DNA of 64,000 bases, taken from the NCBI RefSeq assembly GCF_020166515.1, contig NZ_JAINZT010000009.1:113070-177069 (forward strand), written 5' to 3'. Of the stretch, positions 38,568-47,880 are shown one piece after another. The notes under the pieces were generated by a model. The model saw only the letters and a program-made list of their open reading frames with translations. It was not told the DNA's origin and searched no databases. A program made the position numbers and the translations under genes. The first letter of the stretch is position 1. The number at the start of each line of letters is the position of its first letter. This DNA comes from Robertkochia flava. Lineage in GTDB: Bacteria > Bacteroidota > Bacteroidia > Flavobacteriales > Flavobacteriaceae.

Positions 38568-39935
38568 TTATAGTGATGGAACCTTAACGCTTCCGCCTAC
38601 CCAACAGTTAAACCTGATAGTTTGCCCCTGAAGTCCGGAATTAAAGATCTCAGATCGGCTGGGCGCACGTCCTTCGTAGGCACTGGCAGCACTTGAAGCA
38701 CTGTTACCCATAGAAGGGTCTACCTGACCTGCCTTTCTGGCCATTTCTGCAGCCTTCCAGTAAACCGCTTTTTTCTCAAAAGTTGTAGATCCACATTCAT
38801 TGGCACTGTCTGCATACAGACCGGCGATCATCATATAAGCTCTTCCCTCAGATGGATTCACATCAATGGCTTGTCTTGCATATTTATAAGCAGTGGTTTT
38901 CTGACCTCTGTTTCTCGCCTTAGAGGCAATACTCAACAGCTTGTTGGCCTTCTTATACTTATCTGTTTCCAGGTCCACAGATTGCTTAAAGTAATCCAAA
39001 GCCTTTGAGTTATCTCCTTTTTCCTCATAAAGAGACCCGAGGAAATATTTTGAGGAAGCAGATGGTTCAATGGCATCAAGAGCTTCCACCAGCTTTACGA
39101 ACATCGGATCACTGGTACATCCTTTTGCGTCCATACGTCCTGCAGCACCTCTTAACCAATCGGCATCTCCTTTACGCTCTTCGAAATTCTTCTGGTATAA
39201 CGGGATCAGGTTATCACAGTCTGCAAGGGCTCCCAGCTTACTGTCGATACTTCCGCTGATCTTCTCGTAAGACTCTCCGTTTATACGGGCATTCTTAAGT
39301 GCTCTTTTTTCTTTAGCTGTCAGGGTTCCGGCAGAATCCTTCTCCACATACTTTAGTATGATCTCTGCGAGCTCGCGGTTCTCTGACTCGATCTTTCCGG
39401 TTACAGCATCATAGGTATCAAACACCTCCTGAAGATCTTTCTTCCCGGCACCGTGAAGGTCTACCAGGGTAGAGAAATACAGGTACATGGCCTTAGGATT
39501 CTTAAAGTTCTCCTGATCTTCTTTGAACGCCTTATCGAGCAGCTCATAAAGCTCTTCATCCGTAGCCATGTCGTTATCGAATTTCAACAGTGCGATATCG
39601 ATCATACTTCCCGCCTTGGTGTATCGCTTTGGAAAATACTGTGGCCCTTTATCGTAAACCTCCATAAGGGTATTGATGTACTCCGGCTTGTTGGCCTCAT
39701 CATTTTTTATACGATCTTTAAGAATAGGCTCCCCGTATGCATAGGTTGCATAATGCAGGTCCGGGCAATTCTCAAATACCATTTTCCAGGGCTCGTAGGC
39801 CGCTTCGTAATTTTTAACCTTTGCATGCTCGGCGAAAATAGACAGGTTCTGCATACATTCAGGATTCTGAGCCTGACCATAAGCAAAAGAAGCTGCCGCT
39901 AAAAGGCCTAACACCATTGAAAGTCTCTTTTTCAT
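38568..39935 (-). CDS. Periplasmic TPR-repeat protein
   Basis: A 455-residue exported protein (signal peptide ending SFAYGQAQ). The body is alpha-helical with tetratricopeptide units, clearest at about 300-400 (KYFLGSLYEEKGDNSKALDY; NPSEGRAYMMIAGLYADSA). It ends with a short Ser- and Tyr-containing region and NCWVGGSVKVPSL. TPR proteins hold partners together; here the position between an outer-membrane protein and lptC suggests an envelope assembly role, but no function can be named. Confidence 0.82.
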   Translation of the reverse strand: MKKRLSMVLGLLAAASFAYGQAQNPECMQNLSIFAEHAKVKNYEAAYEPWKMVFENCPDLHYATYAYGEPILKDRIKNDEANKPEYINTLMEVYDKGPQYFPKRYTKAGSMIDIALLKFDNDMATDEELYELLDKAFKEDQENFKNPKAMYLYFSTLVDLHGAGKKDLQEVFDTYDAVTGKIESENRELAEIILKYVEKDSAGTLTAKEKRALKNARINGESYEKISGSIDSKLGALADCDNLIPLYQKNFEERKGDADWLRGAAGRMDAKGCTSDPMFVKLVEALDAIEPSASSKYFLGSLYEEKGDNSKALDYFKQSVDLETDKYKKANKLLSIASKARNRGQKTTAYKYARQAIDVNPSEGRAYMMIAGLYADSANECGSTTFEKKAVYWKAAEMARKAGQVDPSMGNSASSAASAYEGRAPSRSEIFNSGLQGQTIRFNCWVGGSVKVPSL

Positions 39936-39949
39936 CTTTTCAGTTTTAG

Positions 39950-41218
39950 TTATCTAATTAAATTCTTAACGAACCACCTGTCATTTAAGGACAGGCTAAT
40001 ATAAATATTTACGTAATTTTCCTGAACTCCTCCGTTAGAAATCTCTCCTCTTCTGCCTATCTCCGCTCCCAAGTTAACATTGGAGAAACCTCCCACTGGC
40101 AATCCTACTCCAAGAGTCATGCCAAAATCTTTCAAGGTGTTACCGTTCACCATCAATCCGGTCTCTTCGGTCTTCACCCCCAATCGATAAGTAGCTCGTT
40201 TCCAGTAAGAAGTAAGGGAATTGTATTCCGGGATCCAGAATCCACCAACCGAGATCCGGTTACCGTCTTCGTAGTTCCCAAGGGTCGTAACAGGGTACTC
40301 CATCATAAATGCACTGCTTTGAGTGAATTCATACTGCCCACCAACGAACCAGGAAAAAGGCTTTCCTATTCCGAGTCCCGCAGTGTAGGAGTAGGGCTTA
40401 TTAACCTGAGTGGTTCTCTGCCCGCTCTCATCGAGATCCACCTCAATACGATCCTGCGGAATCTCCCTGCCACTGGCATCTACAAAGATAGTAGATATTT
40501 CTGTAAAGTTATCGGAATCCAGAGATGCTTCCGGCGCAAAGGTGAAGGCACTTTGTAACTCGAGATTCTCTGAGATCTTCCCCTGGTAGTGCACAGCAAA
40601 ATTATAATCCCAGCCACTGTATTCGGAAGCCGTTCGCTCACGGGTACCGTATTGCACATCACCTACCCGGAAAAGCACACTGCGCTGTATGGAACCAAAA
40701 TTATAATTGGCCGTTGCCCCGACACTTAAATTCTTTGTAATCCCCCATCCTGCAGAGAGAAACACCTTGTTTACCCCTCCGTTCCCGGTATAGCGGGTAA
40801 GTTCTTCCGGGGTCAGATCCTGATTGTAATTCTCAAGACTGTAATCTACGGTAGTATACGGCATCACTCCGAATTGCACTGCCAACCGGCGAGCAAGGGG
40901 AAATCCTAAAGAAATATAATCAAAATTCGCCTGACCTGCACTTTCACTGGCCTCCTCCGTCTTCAGGGTAAGGGTTCTCGCCGATCCCGCAGCTGTAAAA
41001 TTGGTTAAACGCAATTTAGACAAGGCAGCAGGGTTCTTAATATTCATATGAATACTGTCGGCAAACACGCTCAAACCACCCATAAGGCGGTTTTCCACCA
41101 TGCCTTTAAACCGAAGGTCACCGGTACCAAAGTAAGAATAGGGCGAAACACTTGCATCCTGGGCAAAACCAACCGAAACAGCCAGAAATGCCACCACAAC
41201 AAAAATCTTTTTAATCAT
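39950..41218 (-). CDS. Outer-membrane beta-barrel protein (FadL/OmpP1-like)
   Basis: A 422-residue protein with a signal peptide (cut at VGFAQ) and a long series of alternating amphipathic strands with aromatic ends, typical of a 14-strand barrel. It opens ASVSPYSYFGTGDLRFKG, like a Bacteroidota family distantly related to FadL transporters, and ends with the aromatic strand ISLSLNDRWFVKNLIR. The cargo is unknown. It overlaps coaX by 8 bases and precedes the TPR gene by 14, so all three are translated from one message. Confidence 0.8.
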   Translation of the reverse strand: MIKKIFVVVAFLAVSVGFAQDASVSPYSYFGTGDLRFKGMVENRLMGGLSVFADSIHMNIKNPAALSKLRLTNFTAAGSARTLTLKTEEASESAGQANFDYISLGFPLARRLAVQFGVMPYTTVDYSLENYNQDLTPEELTRYTGNGGVNKVFLSAGWGITKNLSVGATANYNFGSIQRSVLFRVGDVQYGTRERTASEYSGWDYNFAVHYQGKISENLELQSAFTFAPEASLDSDNFTEISTIFVDASGREIPQDRIEVDLDESGQRTTQVNKPYSYTAGLGIGKPFSWFVGGQYEFTQSSAFMMEYPVTTLGNYEDGNRISVGGFWIPEYNSLTSYWKRATYRLGVKTEETGLMVNGNTLKDFGMTLGVGLPVGGFSNVNLGAEIGRRGEISNGGVQENYVNIYISLSLNDRWFVKNLIR

Positions 41219-41945
41219 TATGCTTATTAAGTTCCAAAATGTAATTCAGTCCCTCCAGGAGGAAATTAGAATGGGCAAATATGGTACTTTTTAATCTTTT
41301 TGACAAAAATAGGCAATCGCCTCCTGTTAAAATAACTGTTAAATCTTTAAAGTTTTTTGAATAGGCCGCAATGATTCCGTCGATCTCATTAACCATTCCG
41401 TGAACAACCCCGGAAATTATTGAAGTTTCCGTAGAACTTCCTATCAGATCATCGTATTCACGGCCTTCAACATAGGGGAGTTTTTCGGTAAAATGATTCA
41501 GTGCCTTAAACCGCATTTCCAGGCCCGGGGAGATGGCTCCCCCGAGGTAATGCCCGTCTGCTTTCAGAAGGTCGTAGGTGATACAGCTGCCGGCATCGAT
41601 AACCAGGCAATTTTGCTTGGGATACCCGGAATAGGCAGCCGTTACCAGTGCCATGCGGTCGACCCCAAGGGTTGCAGGTGTTTTATAATCGTTCACAAAA
41701 GGGACACGTGAGGAAGAAGTCAGCTCATGTACCGGCGAAAAGACTTTTAAGGCCAGGAGGTCTTTTTGGTCGAGCCTCCCCACAGAAGAGACAATACTCT
41801 GATGGATATCCGGGTATTCCAAAAAAAGTTTTTCCACCCCCTGAAGAAAGTTCTCATGGGTGGTTTTTTCAAGATGCAGCAACCTTTCTCCTTCAAAGAC
41901 AGCCAGTTTAACAAAGGAATTCCCAACGTCTGTTACCAGGTTCAT
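41211..41945 (-). CDS. coaX: Type III pantothenate kinase
   Basis: First step of coenzyme A synthesis: pantothenate to 4'-phosphopantothenate. The 244 residues show the ASKHA-fold motifs of CoaX: DVGNSFVKLAVFEG (phosphate 1), TLGVDRMALVTAAY, CLVIDAGSCITYDLL (phosphate 2), YLGGAISPGLEMRFKAL and VILTGGDC. It is the first gene of a four-gene operon with the outer-membrane protein, TPR protein and lptC. Confidence 0.94.
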   Translation of the reverse strand: MNLVTDVGNSFVKLAVFEGERLLHLEKTTHENFLQGVEKLFLEYPDIHQSIVSSVGRLDQKDLLALKVFSPVHELTSSSRVPFVNDYKTPATLGVDRMALVTAAYSGYPKQNCLVIDAGSCITYDLLKADGHYLGGAISPGLEMRFKALNHFTEKLPYVEGREYDDLIGSSTETSIISGVVHGMVNEIDGIIAAYSKNFKDLTVILTGGDCLFLSKRLKSTIFAHSNFLLEGLNYILELNKHND

Positions 41946-41999
41946 GTTTTAGATTTTAAGTTGTAAATTTACGAAAGCGATTTTTTTTAAAGTTTCTTT

Positions 42000-42029
42000 T
42001 TGCAAATATCAATAATGCCTTTATATTTG
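42000..42029 (+). promoter_or_regulatory. Promoter of tRNA-Phe
   Basis: TTTTTG with its TTG at 42000-42002, a 19-bp spacer and TATATTTG at 42022-42029: an exact Bacteroidota consensus promoter 32 bases before the tRNA. It is the clearest promoter in the window. Confidence 0.8.
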
Positions 42030-42061
42030 CACCCGCAATCGCAGTAATACTGCAGGCAACT

Positions 42062-42134
<73 letters not shown>

Positions 42135-42136
42135 CA

Positions 42137-42172
42137 AAAAAACCCAAGCAAACGCTTGGGTTTTTTGTTTTT
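42137..42172 (+). terminator. Terminator after tRNA-Phe
   Basis: CCCAAGC / GCTTGGG stem with loop AAAC, flanked by an A-tract and by TTTTTTGTTTTT. It starts 3 bases after the tRNA. Confidence 0.9.
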
Positions 42173-42173
42173 A

Positions 42174-42354
42174 CCCCCTCCGCCCTGCGGGCACCTCCCC
42201 CTTGCCAAGGGGGAGGTGAACTACATGCTTTTCAAAATGAGGGGATCAGTTCGTTTTAAAACCGGGTTGTTTACAAAGCTGCTAATTCTAGCAACGACTT
42301 GATCCTCCCCTCGCAAGGGGAGGTGGCAACGCCTTTGGCGTTGACGGAGGGGTA
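42174..42354. repeat. REP-like palindromic repeat pair, copy 1
   Basis: Element A (42174-42218: CCCCCTCCGCC, CTGCGGG, then CACCTCCCCCTTG-CCAAGGGGGAGGTG) is roughly the reverse complement of element B (42303-42354: CCTCCCCTCGCAAGGGGAGG, GCAACGCC-ttt-GGCGTTG, ACGGAGGGGT). They face one another across ~85 bases, like doublets of REP sequences. No transposase of the RAYT type is in the window. Confidence 0.7.
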
Positions 42355-42480
42355 TCCTGAAATTTTAACGGTGCTTCACCGGAACACCAACCCGTCTCAT
42401 GGCCTTACCATGATAGCCCACGCGCCAGCAGGCCCCGGCGCTAAAAACAGCCACTGGCTGTTTTCTTTACGCTTGGTCCT

Positions 42481-42680
42481 CCCCTCCGCCCTGCGGGCAC
42501 CTCCCCCTTGCCAAGGGGGAGGAGAAATTCATACCCTGAAGTATTGCATAAGGGATTCAATTTGTAGACACCATTGATCCGATTAAGCCCTTCCCCTGGG
42601 AGGGGAAGGTGTCAGCGCGGAATCGCGCTGACGGATGGGGTTGCCAGAAATTATAGCGGTACCTCACGGGAACGTCACAT
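42481..42680. repeat. REP-like palindromic repeat pair, copy 2
   Basis: A second A element (42481-42523) nearly identical to copy 1, and a diverged B element (42588-42641: CCCTTCCCCTGGGAGGGGAAGG, TCAGCGCG-gaat-CGCGCTGA, CGGATGGGG). Both B elements are followed by a related segment (AAATT, CGGT, TCAC, GGAAC). No protein gene is supported in the 800 bases between the tRNA and the DUF3604 gene. Confidence 0.68.
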
Positions 42681-42751
42681 AGAACATCCATCCTGTCAAA
42701 GCCAAAGGCGTTCCCTCCCGTTAGGGCAGGCAGACTCATACCTTCGCAACT

Positions 42752-42868
42752 TCCTCCCCACATCCCCATATCCCCACATCCCCGCCTCCCCACCTCCCCA
42801 CCTCCCTACATCCCTGCACCCCTGTCTCCCTGTCTCCCTGTCTCCCTGGTTCCCTGGTTCCCCTCCCT
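42752..42868. repeat. C-rich minisatellite (TCCCCA / TCCCTG units)
   Basis: About sixteen imperfect 6-8 bp units, first CATCCCCA/CCTCCCCA, then CTGTCTCC and CTGGTTCC. It is the longest of the arrays of this type in the window and ends ~66 bases before the DUF3604 start codon. Confidence 0.75.
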
Positions 42869-42881
42869 TCATATTTTTTTT

Positions 42882-42912
42882 ACAAAACATTAATAATCAG
42901 TATCTTAGATGC
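42882..42912 (+). promoter_or_regulatory. Duplicated promoter-region block, copy 1
   Basis: A 31-bp block that recurs with one base change at 48001-48031, before the second DUF3604 gene. It contains TATCTTAG (42901-42908), 7 of 8 matches to the -7 consensus, about 27 bases before the start codon. Confidence 0.5.
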
Positions 42913-42934
42913 TCATAAGTTAAAATCACACAAA

Positions 42935-44782
42935 ATGATGCGCATTCTAATATTCGTATTTGCCCTGATGATTTTTGTTGCCTGCAAGACCGATAAAAAA
43001 GAAGATACCAGTACCATGACCGAGGAAAACACGGAAAGTGTAACACCTCAGGTCGCGGAAAACCCACTAAAGGATGCCTATTTCGGAGAGGAACACCTGC
43101 ATACCGGGGTGTCCATGGATGCCTTTATAGCAGGAACCCGAATCGGGCCGGATGAGGCTTACCGCTTTGCCAAGGGGGAAGAGGTTATGGTTAACGGGAT
43201 GAAGCACAAGATAAAAAGACCTCTTGACTGGTGTGCGGTAACCGACCATTCTGAATTTATGGGAGAAGCCTATACCTTAAGAAATCCGGAATCTGAAGGT
43301 TATAACAGTGAGATTCCGACACAGTTCAGGGAAGCTTCCAATTACCAGGAAGCCCTGGGACTTTACAAAAAATACGTTCTTGACGTTCTGGCAGGGGGAG
43401 ACAATCCACATGCGGAATTCTGGGAAGGCTGGGAGGCTGTAAAGTCGACCTGGAGATCCAATTTTGAGGCCACCGAAAAACATTACGAACCCGGAAAATT
43501 CACTACCATCCACGCATACGAATGGTCCTCAGCCCCTAATGAGGGAAATTCTCACAGAAACGTATTCTTTCGCGACACCATAGTTCCCGACATCCCTTTC
43601 TCATCCAATGAAAGTAAAGATCCGGAAGATCTCTGGGCCTGGATGCAGGAACAGCGCAATGAAGGAAAAAAAGTATTTGCCATCCCGCATAATGCCAATG
43701 AAAGCAAGGGCCTCGATTTTCCTGAACAAACCCTGAGTGGTGGCCCCATCACCAAAGAGTATGTGGAAACCAGAGCCAGCATGGAGCCTCTTATCGAGAT
43801 GATGCAGATCAAGGGAAATTCTGAAGTCGTTTCTCAATTCTGGCAAACCGATGAATTTGCTGATTTTGAGAATGCCCCCTCCATTGCCAAGTTCAACAAT
43901 CGTGTTTTTGAAAAAAGGAATTTCATCAGATACGGACTCACCAGGGGACTTAAATATCAGATGGACCTGGGTACCAATCCGTTTAAATATGGTTTTGCCG
44001 GTGGAACCGACAGTCACAACGGCTCCCCTTCCAATGTAGAAGAAGACAACTGGCTTGTCGGAGGTCATGGCCTGGCAGACAGGACGGCTGAAGACAGGGC
44101 TAAAAATGATATGGATGGAGAGATGACGGTAGCCGACATGAATCCCGGAGCCATTACCGGTGTATGGGCAACCTCCAATACCAGAGAAGCCATCTGGGAC
44201 GGAATGTATAACAAGGAAACCTTCGCCACCAGCGGACCCCGTCTGAAAGTAAGGGCTTTTGCCGGACAGGGCTTTGATACTTCCCTGGAGTCTTACCAGG
44301 AAATCATTGCCGACGCCTATAAGAAAGGAGTTCCCATGGGTCAGGATTATAAAGGAACTACGGCACCTCAGATCCTTGTCTGGGCACAGAAAGACCCTAT
44401 AGGCCCTAACCTGGATCGTATCCAGATCATCAAAGGATGGGTGGAGAACGGAGAGCTTAAAGACAAGATCTATAATGTGGTTGCCTCGGGAGAACGTTTA
44501 AAGGAAGACGGCTCGGTGGAGCCCATCGATGCTCCTGTAAATCTTGAAACAGGAGATTTCAATACAGAAAAAGGAGACCCGGAATTACTTGCGGTATGGA
44601 CCGATCCCGATTTTGACCCTTCGCAATACGCCTATTACTACGTACGTGCGCTTCAATTAGCTACTGCACGGTGGAATTTGTTCGACGAGATCCGGCACGA
44701 TGTGAAATTTCCGGACCGCATTCCGAAAACCATAGTGGAAAGAGCATGGGGCTCGCCCATATGGTATACGCCTTCGGAATAA
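42935..44782 (+). CDS. DUF3604 lipoprotein (PHP-like metal-site fold), paralogue 1
   Basis: A 615-residue predicted lipoprotein (lipobox FVACKT, Cys ~17; M1 and M2 are both possible starts). It belongs to the DUF3604 family, related to PHP phosphoesterases. Visible metal-ligand-like motifs are EEHLHTG (~50), AVTDHSEFMGEA (~105), IPHNANESKG (~250) and GGTDSHNGSP (~350). The C-terminal part ends WGSPIWYTPSE. Reaction unknown; many members sit beside sulfatases or degradative genes. A paralogue lies 3.3 kb downstream, with an arylsulfatase between them. Confidence 0.85.
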   Translation: MMRILIFVFALMIFVACKTDKKEDTSTMTEENTESVTPQVAENPLKDAYFGEEHLHTGVSMDAFIAGTRIGPDEAYRFAKGEEVMVNGMKHKIKRPLDWCAVTDHSEFMGEAYTLRNPESEGYNSEIPTQFREASNYQEALGLYKKYVLDVLAGGDNPHAEFWEGWEAVKSTWRSNFEATEKHYEPGKFTTIHAYEWSSAPNEGNSHRNVFFRDTIVPDIPFSSNESKDPEDLWAWMQEQRNEGKKVFAIPHNANESKGLDFPEQTLSGGPITKEYVETRASMEPLIEMMQIKGNSEVVSQFWQTDEFADFENAPSIAKFNNRVFEKRNFIRYGLTRGLKYQMDLGTNPFKYGFAGGTDSHNGSPSNVEEDNWLVGGHGLADRTAEDRAKNDMDGEMTVADMNPGAITGVWATSNTREAIWDGMYNKETFATSGPRLKVRAFAGQGFDTSLESYQEIIADAYKKGVPMGQDYKGTTAPQILVWAQKDPIGPNLDRIQIIKGWVENGELKDKIYNVVASGERLKEDGSVEPIDAPVNLETGDFNTEKGDPELLAVWTDPDFDPSQYAYYYVRALQLATARWNLFDEIRHDVKFPDRIPKTIVERAWGSPIWYTPSE

Positions 44783-44844
44783 GATGAAAGCGTAAAGACG
44801 AAAGAGCCAGGATAGAAACCAGCTTATATAACGCACGAGGTGTT

Positions 44845-44880
44845 GCCACCCTGCCTGTCATTACCGACGGGCAGGGTGGC
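44845..44880. repeat. Inverted repeat after DUF3604 paralogue 1
   Basis: GCCACCCTGCC / GGCAGGGTGGC, an 11-bp stem with a 14-base loop, between convergent genes. It lacks a T-tract, so if it terminates transcription it does so poorly. The remaining ~180 bases up to the hydrolase stop show nothing I can name. Confidence 0.6.
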
Positions 44881-45061
44881 TATTCTTGTATGGTGGAGTA
44901 CGCTACGTTTTTCAGAACAGGCATTTCGGATACCTGCCCATTAAAAACACGAAATTCCTCTCCTTCCGTAAGAGAATGAAACGCTATTGAAGTTGCCGGC
45001 AGGTTTACCGGGAATAAAGTATACTTTATAAGTCTAAAAAATGAATCCGGAAAGAAGCACC

Positions 45062-45847
45062 TTATCCCTTTAAGCCCCTGAGAAAGGACAAACTTTCCTC
45101 GTTGAATAAATGCGGTTTCTGCACATTGACCACATGGCCGCAATCAGGAATAATCAGCAAGGAAGCTAACCGGTGTTGCTGCACCACCTTCCTGACATTC
45201 GGGAGGAACAAATGATCCTGATCGCCCATGATGTACATGGTGGGAATCGCAATATCATTAAGCCTGAAGAACCGAAGTAGCGGATTGATCTCTGAAGCCA
45301 GCTTGAACCAACGCATAAATTCTTTCTGGTACAGTTTCTTGGCCTCATTCACAAAGAGGATCCTGGATTCTCTATGCGATTTTCTCGGCATGATAATGAA
45401 GGCAAAGAGCTTGTAGAGATACATATATGGGATCACCGATTTGAACACCACCCCAAACCGCATCAGAAGCTGGGATCTGAAATTGAGTTTTAGAATGGCT
45501 CCTCCCATGATCATGCTTTGCACCCGTTCCGGGTGAATTTCAGCAAGATTACGAATCAAAATGGTACCCAATGAGATCCCCACAAAATGAGATCTTTCGA
45601 TCTTCAGATGATCCAGCACCTCAATAATATCCTTGGTTATGGCGTGAAAGGTATAATTGCTCTTCAGGGCATCGCTGAGTTTAGGCTTGCTCCTGCCGTG
45701 CCCCCTCAGATCCAATACCAAAACATTGTAGTGCTCTTTAAAAGAGCGAATTTGCCTGAACCAGATACTCGAACTGCCCCCTGCACCATGCACGAATGTC
45801 ACCCATTCGGCATCTTCCTGATTTTTATAAATGTAGTAATTCAGCAT
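45062..45847 (-). CDS. Alpha/beta hydrolase
   Basis: A 261-residue cytoplasmic alpha/beta-hydrolase. The oxyanion-hole region is FVHGAGGSSSIW; the nucleophile S92 is in VGISLG; the acid is probably D211 in MGDQDHLFLP; the His is H238 in PDCGHVV. LDLRGHGRSKPK is the usual strand 4 motif. It could be an esterase or lactonase; the substrate cannot be read from the sequence. It is transcribed against the flanking sulfatase and DUF3604 genes and may be unrelated to them. Confidence 0.85.
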   Translation of the reverse strand: MLNYYIYKNQEDAEWVTFVHGAGGSSSIWFRQIRSFKEHYNVLVLDLRGHGRSKPKLSDALKSNYTFHAITKDIIEVLDHLKIERSHFVGISLGTILIRNLAEIHPERVQSMIMGGAILKLNFRSQLLMRFGVVFKSVIPYMYLYKLFAFIIMPRKSHRESRILFVNEAKKLYQKEFMRWFKLASEINPLLRFFRLNDIAIPTMYIMGDQDHLFLPNVRKVVQQHRLASLLIIPDCGHVVNVQKPHLFNEESLSFLRGLKG

Positions 45848-45990
45848 TTTTACGAAGTTAAAGATAGGTATTTTAAGGAATGTAATTTTTAGTCACAGGT
45901 CAATTTTAACAGATCAAATCCATTCAATTCGCTTGAAATCAGCGTTTTAATTCACAGCATATCGATCACCCCGGGTTTGATATTGGGATC

Positions 45991-46037
45991 CCGGAATGAA
46001 GAAGATTCCAAATACGATGCACGAAGATTCATTCCGG
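45991..46037. promoter_or_regulatory. 10-bp perfect inverted repeat before the sulfatase
   Basis: CCGGAATGAA-N27-TTCATTCCGG, in the 331-bp divergent gap between the hydrolase and sulfatase genes, 142 bases before the sulfatase start. It may be a regulator site or a hairpin. Nothing else is recognised in the gap. Confidence 0.35.
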
Positions 46038-46178
46038 CATATCGGTCTTACCAAAATCCTTTACCGAAAGTGTTTTTTTACAGAAATGATTGATTTTCAT
46101 ATATTTATAATCCAGATCCTATTATCTCATGCTTTCTCTTCTGAGTTATGATATTTCAACCCTTAAAACGAATTCATT

Positions 46179-47714
46179 ATGAAAAAGAAAGTAACGACTC
46201 TGGGTTTTATTTCTGTATTGACATTACTTTGGAGTCTTTCCTTGTTGGCACAGGACAAACCCAACATCCTTATCATCTGGGGAGATGATATCGGCATGTG
46301 GAACATCAGCGCCTACCACCGTGGGATGATGGGGGGAGAAACTCCAAACATCGACCGTATCGGAAAAGAGGGCATGATCTTTATGGACCACTATGCACAT
46401 GCTTCCTGTACCGCAGGCCGGGCAGCGTTTATTACCGGACAGTATCCCATGCGTACCGGACTAAGTACGGTAGGGCTCCCGGGTGCACCGCAGGGATTGC
46501 AGGCCAGCGACCCCACCCTGGCCGAGCTTCTTAAACCCTACGGATATGCCACAGGGCAGTTTGGAAAAAATCACCTTGGAGACCGGGATGAACACCTGCC
46601 CACCGCTCACGGCTTTGATGAATTCTACGGGATCCTTTATCACCTGAATGCCGGAGAGTATCCCGAGCAGTACGATTTCCCTAAAGACGAAGAAGTACAG
46701 GAAAGATTGAATCTCAAAGAACGTGGTATTATTCATTCCAAAGCGCTGGCTAACGGAAAGCAGGAAGTTAAGGACCTTGGCCCCTGGGGCACAGAGGTGC
46801 AGCGTAACCTCGACCAGGATGTCCTTGAGCATTCTAAAGAATTCATCAGGGAGGCCGTTGCCGATGACAAACCATTTTTCGTTTGGCATAATACCACCCG
46901 AATGCATTACCGAACCAACCTCAACGACGAATACCAGGGGAAGAGCGGCTACGGACTCTACGCCGATGGAATGATGGAGCTGGATGACGATGTAGGTGAA
47001 CTATTGGACCTCCTGGAAGAACTTGGAGTTGACGAAAATACCATCGTCATGTTCTCGACCGATAATGGGGCTGCCTCGAACAGCTGGCCCGATGGCGGTA
47101 ACCACCCCTTTCACGGACAGAAAGGTGTTGGTGGCTGGGAAGGCGGCTTCCGGGTTCCCATGCTGGTAAAGTGGGATGGCCATATTCCTGCTGGCACCGT
47201 AACCGGAGAATTCATGACCATGGAAGACTGGGTTCCCACCCTGATGTCCTGGGTTGGGGATGTGAATATCAAGGAAGACCTGCTTACCGGCCATAAGGCA
47301 GCAGGTAAAAGCTTCAAGGTACACCTGGACGGGTACGACCAAAGCGATCTGTTGTTAAACAATGGTAAAAGCAATCGCAAGGAGTTCTTTTATTTTACGG
47401 AAACCACCCTTCACGGGATGCGGTATGGCGATTGGAAGGTATTGTTCAGAGATCAGAAAAGGTGGTTCAGATCGCCCCAACCCGTATTATCCACCCCCAT
47501 TGTAACGAATTTGAAATTAGATCCTTTTGAGCGGTTCCACGAAGCCAGGGGCTATGACGAATGGGCGGAAAACAGAAGTTGGGTACTGGGACAGATCGGC
47601 GGTCATATGTCGGCCTTCCTGGAAACTTTTAAGGAATTCCCTCCCAGCCAGGAAAGCTTTTCGGTACAATTAGACGATTTCAATGCATTACTCAAATCGG
47701 CCGTATCAGACTGA
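46179..47714 (+). CDS. Secreted type I arylsulfatase
   Basis: A 511-residue sulfatase with a signal peptide (cut near SLLAQ). The formylglycine motif is C77-T-A-G-R81, the Cys-type sequence matured by a formylglycine-generating enzyme or an anaerobic SME; neither gene is in this window. Metal ligands fit IIWGDDIGMWN at the N-terminus and FSTDNGAASNSWPDGG; HLGDRDEHLPTAHGFDEF is the usual second motif. The closest general type is arylsulfatase A-like. It lies between the two DUF3604 genes, suggesting shared work on a sulfated polymer or aryl sulfate. Confidence 0.92.
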   Translation: MKKKVTTLGFISVLTLLWSLSLLAQDKPNILIIWGDDIGMWNISAYHRGMMGGETPNIDRIGKEGMIFMDHYAHASCTAGRAAFITGQYPMRTGLSTVGLPGAPQGLQASDPTLAELLKPYGYATGQFGKNHLGDRDEHLPTAHGFDEFYGILYHLNAGEYPEQYDFPKDEEVQERLNLKERGIIHSKALANGKQEVKDLGPWGTEVQRNLDQDVLEHSKEFIREAVADDKPFFVWHNTTRMHYRTNLNDEYQGKSGYGLYADGMMELDDDVGELLDLLEELGVDENTIVMFSTDNGAASNSWPDGGNHPFHGQKGVGGWEGGFRVPMLVKWDGHIPAGTVTGEFMTMEDWVPTLMSWVGDVNIKEDLLTGHKAAGKSFKVHLDGYDQSDLLLNNGKSNRKEFFYFTETTLHGMRYGDWKVLFRDQKRWFRSPQPVLSTPIVTNLKLDPFERFHEARGYDEWAENRSWVLGQIGGHMSAFLETFKEFPPSQESFSVQLDDFNALLKSAVSD

Positions 47715-47720
47715 TCAAAG

Positions 47721-47747
47721 AACCGGGCTCAGGCCCGGTTTTTTTTT
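47721..47747 (+). terminator. Terminator after the sulfatase
   Basis: AACCGGGC-tcag-GCCCGGTT followed by seven T. The same hairpin is reused after DUF3604 paralogue 2. Confidence 0.92.
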
Positions 47748-47880
47748 GAAGTAATGAGGTTGAGTTGGAGTTGGAGGTTTTGCCAAATTAATTATACTGC
47801 TCATTTCCTTAATTACCGGTATACCGACTTACCGGTCTACCGGCCTCACTGCTTCCCTGCTTCCCTGTTTCCCTGTTTCC
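47748..47880. repeat. Duplicated 3'-flank, copy 1
   Basis: About 130 bases beginning GAAGTAATGAGGTTGAGTTG and ending in TTCCCTG units. It is nearly identical to 49973-50100, after the second DUF3604 gene. Non-coding; a short open frame through it exists in both copies only because they are repeats. Confidence 0.8.

Noticed and set aside
44880..45143. 87-codon minus-strand open frame after the alpha/beta hydrolase
   Set aside because: Its start lies inside the hydrolase gene in another frame. The tail outside that gene reads plausibly but matches no family I recognise, so at most it is a decayed remnant.
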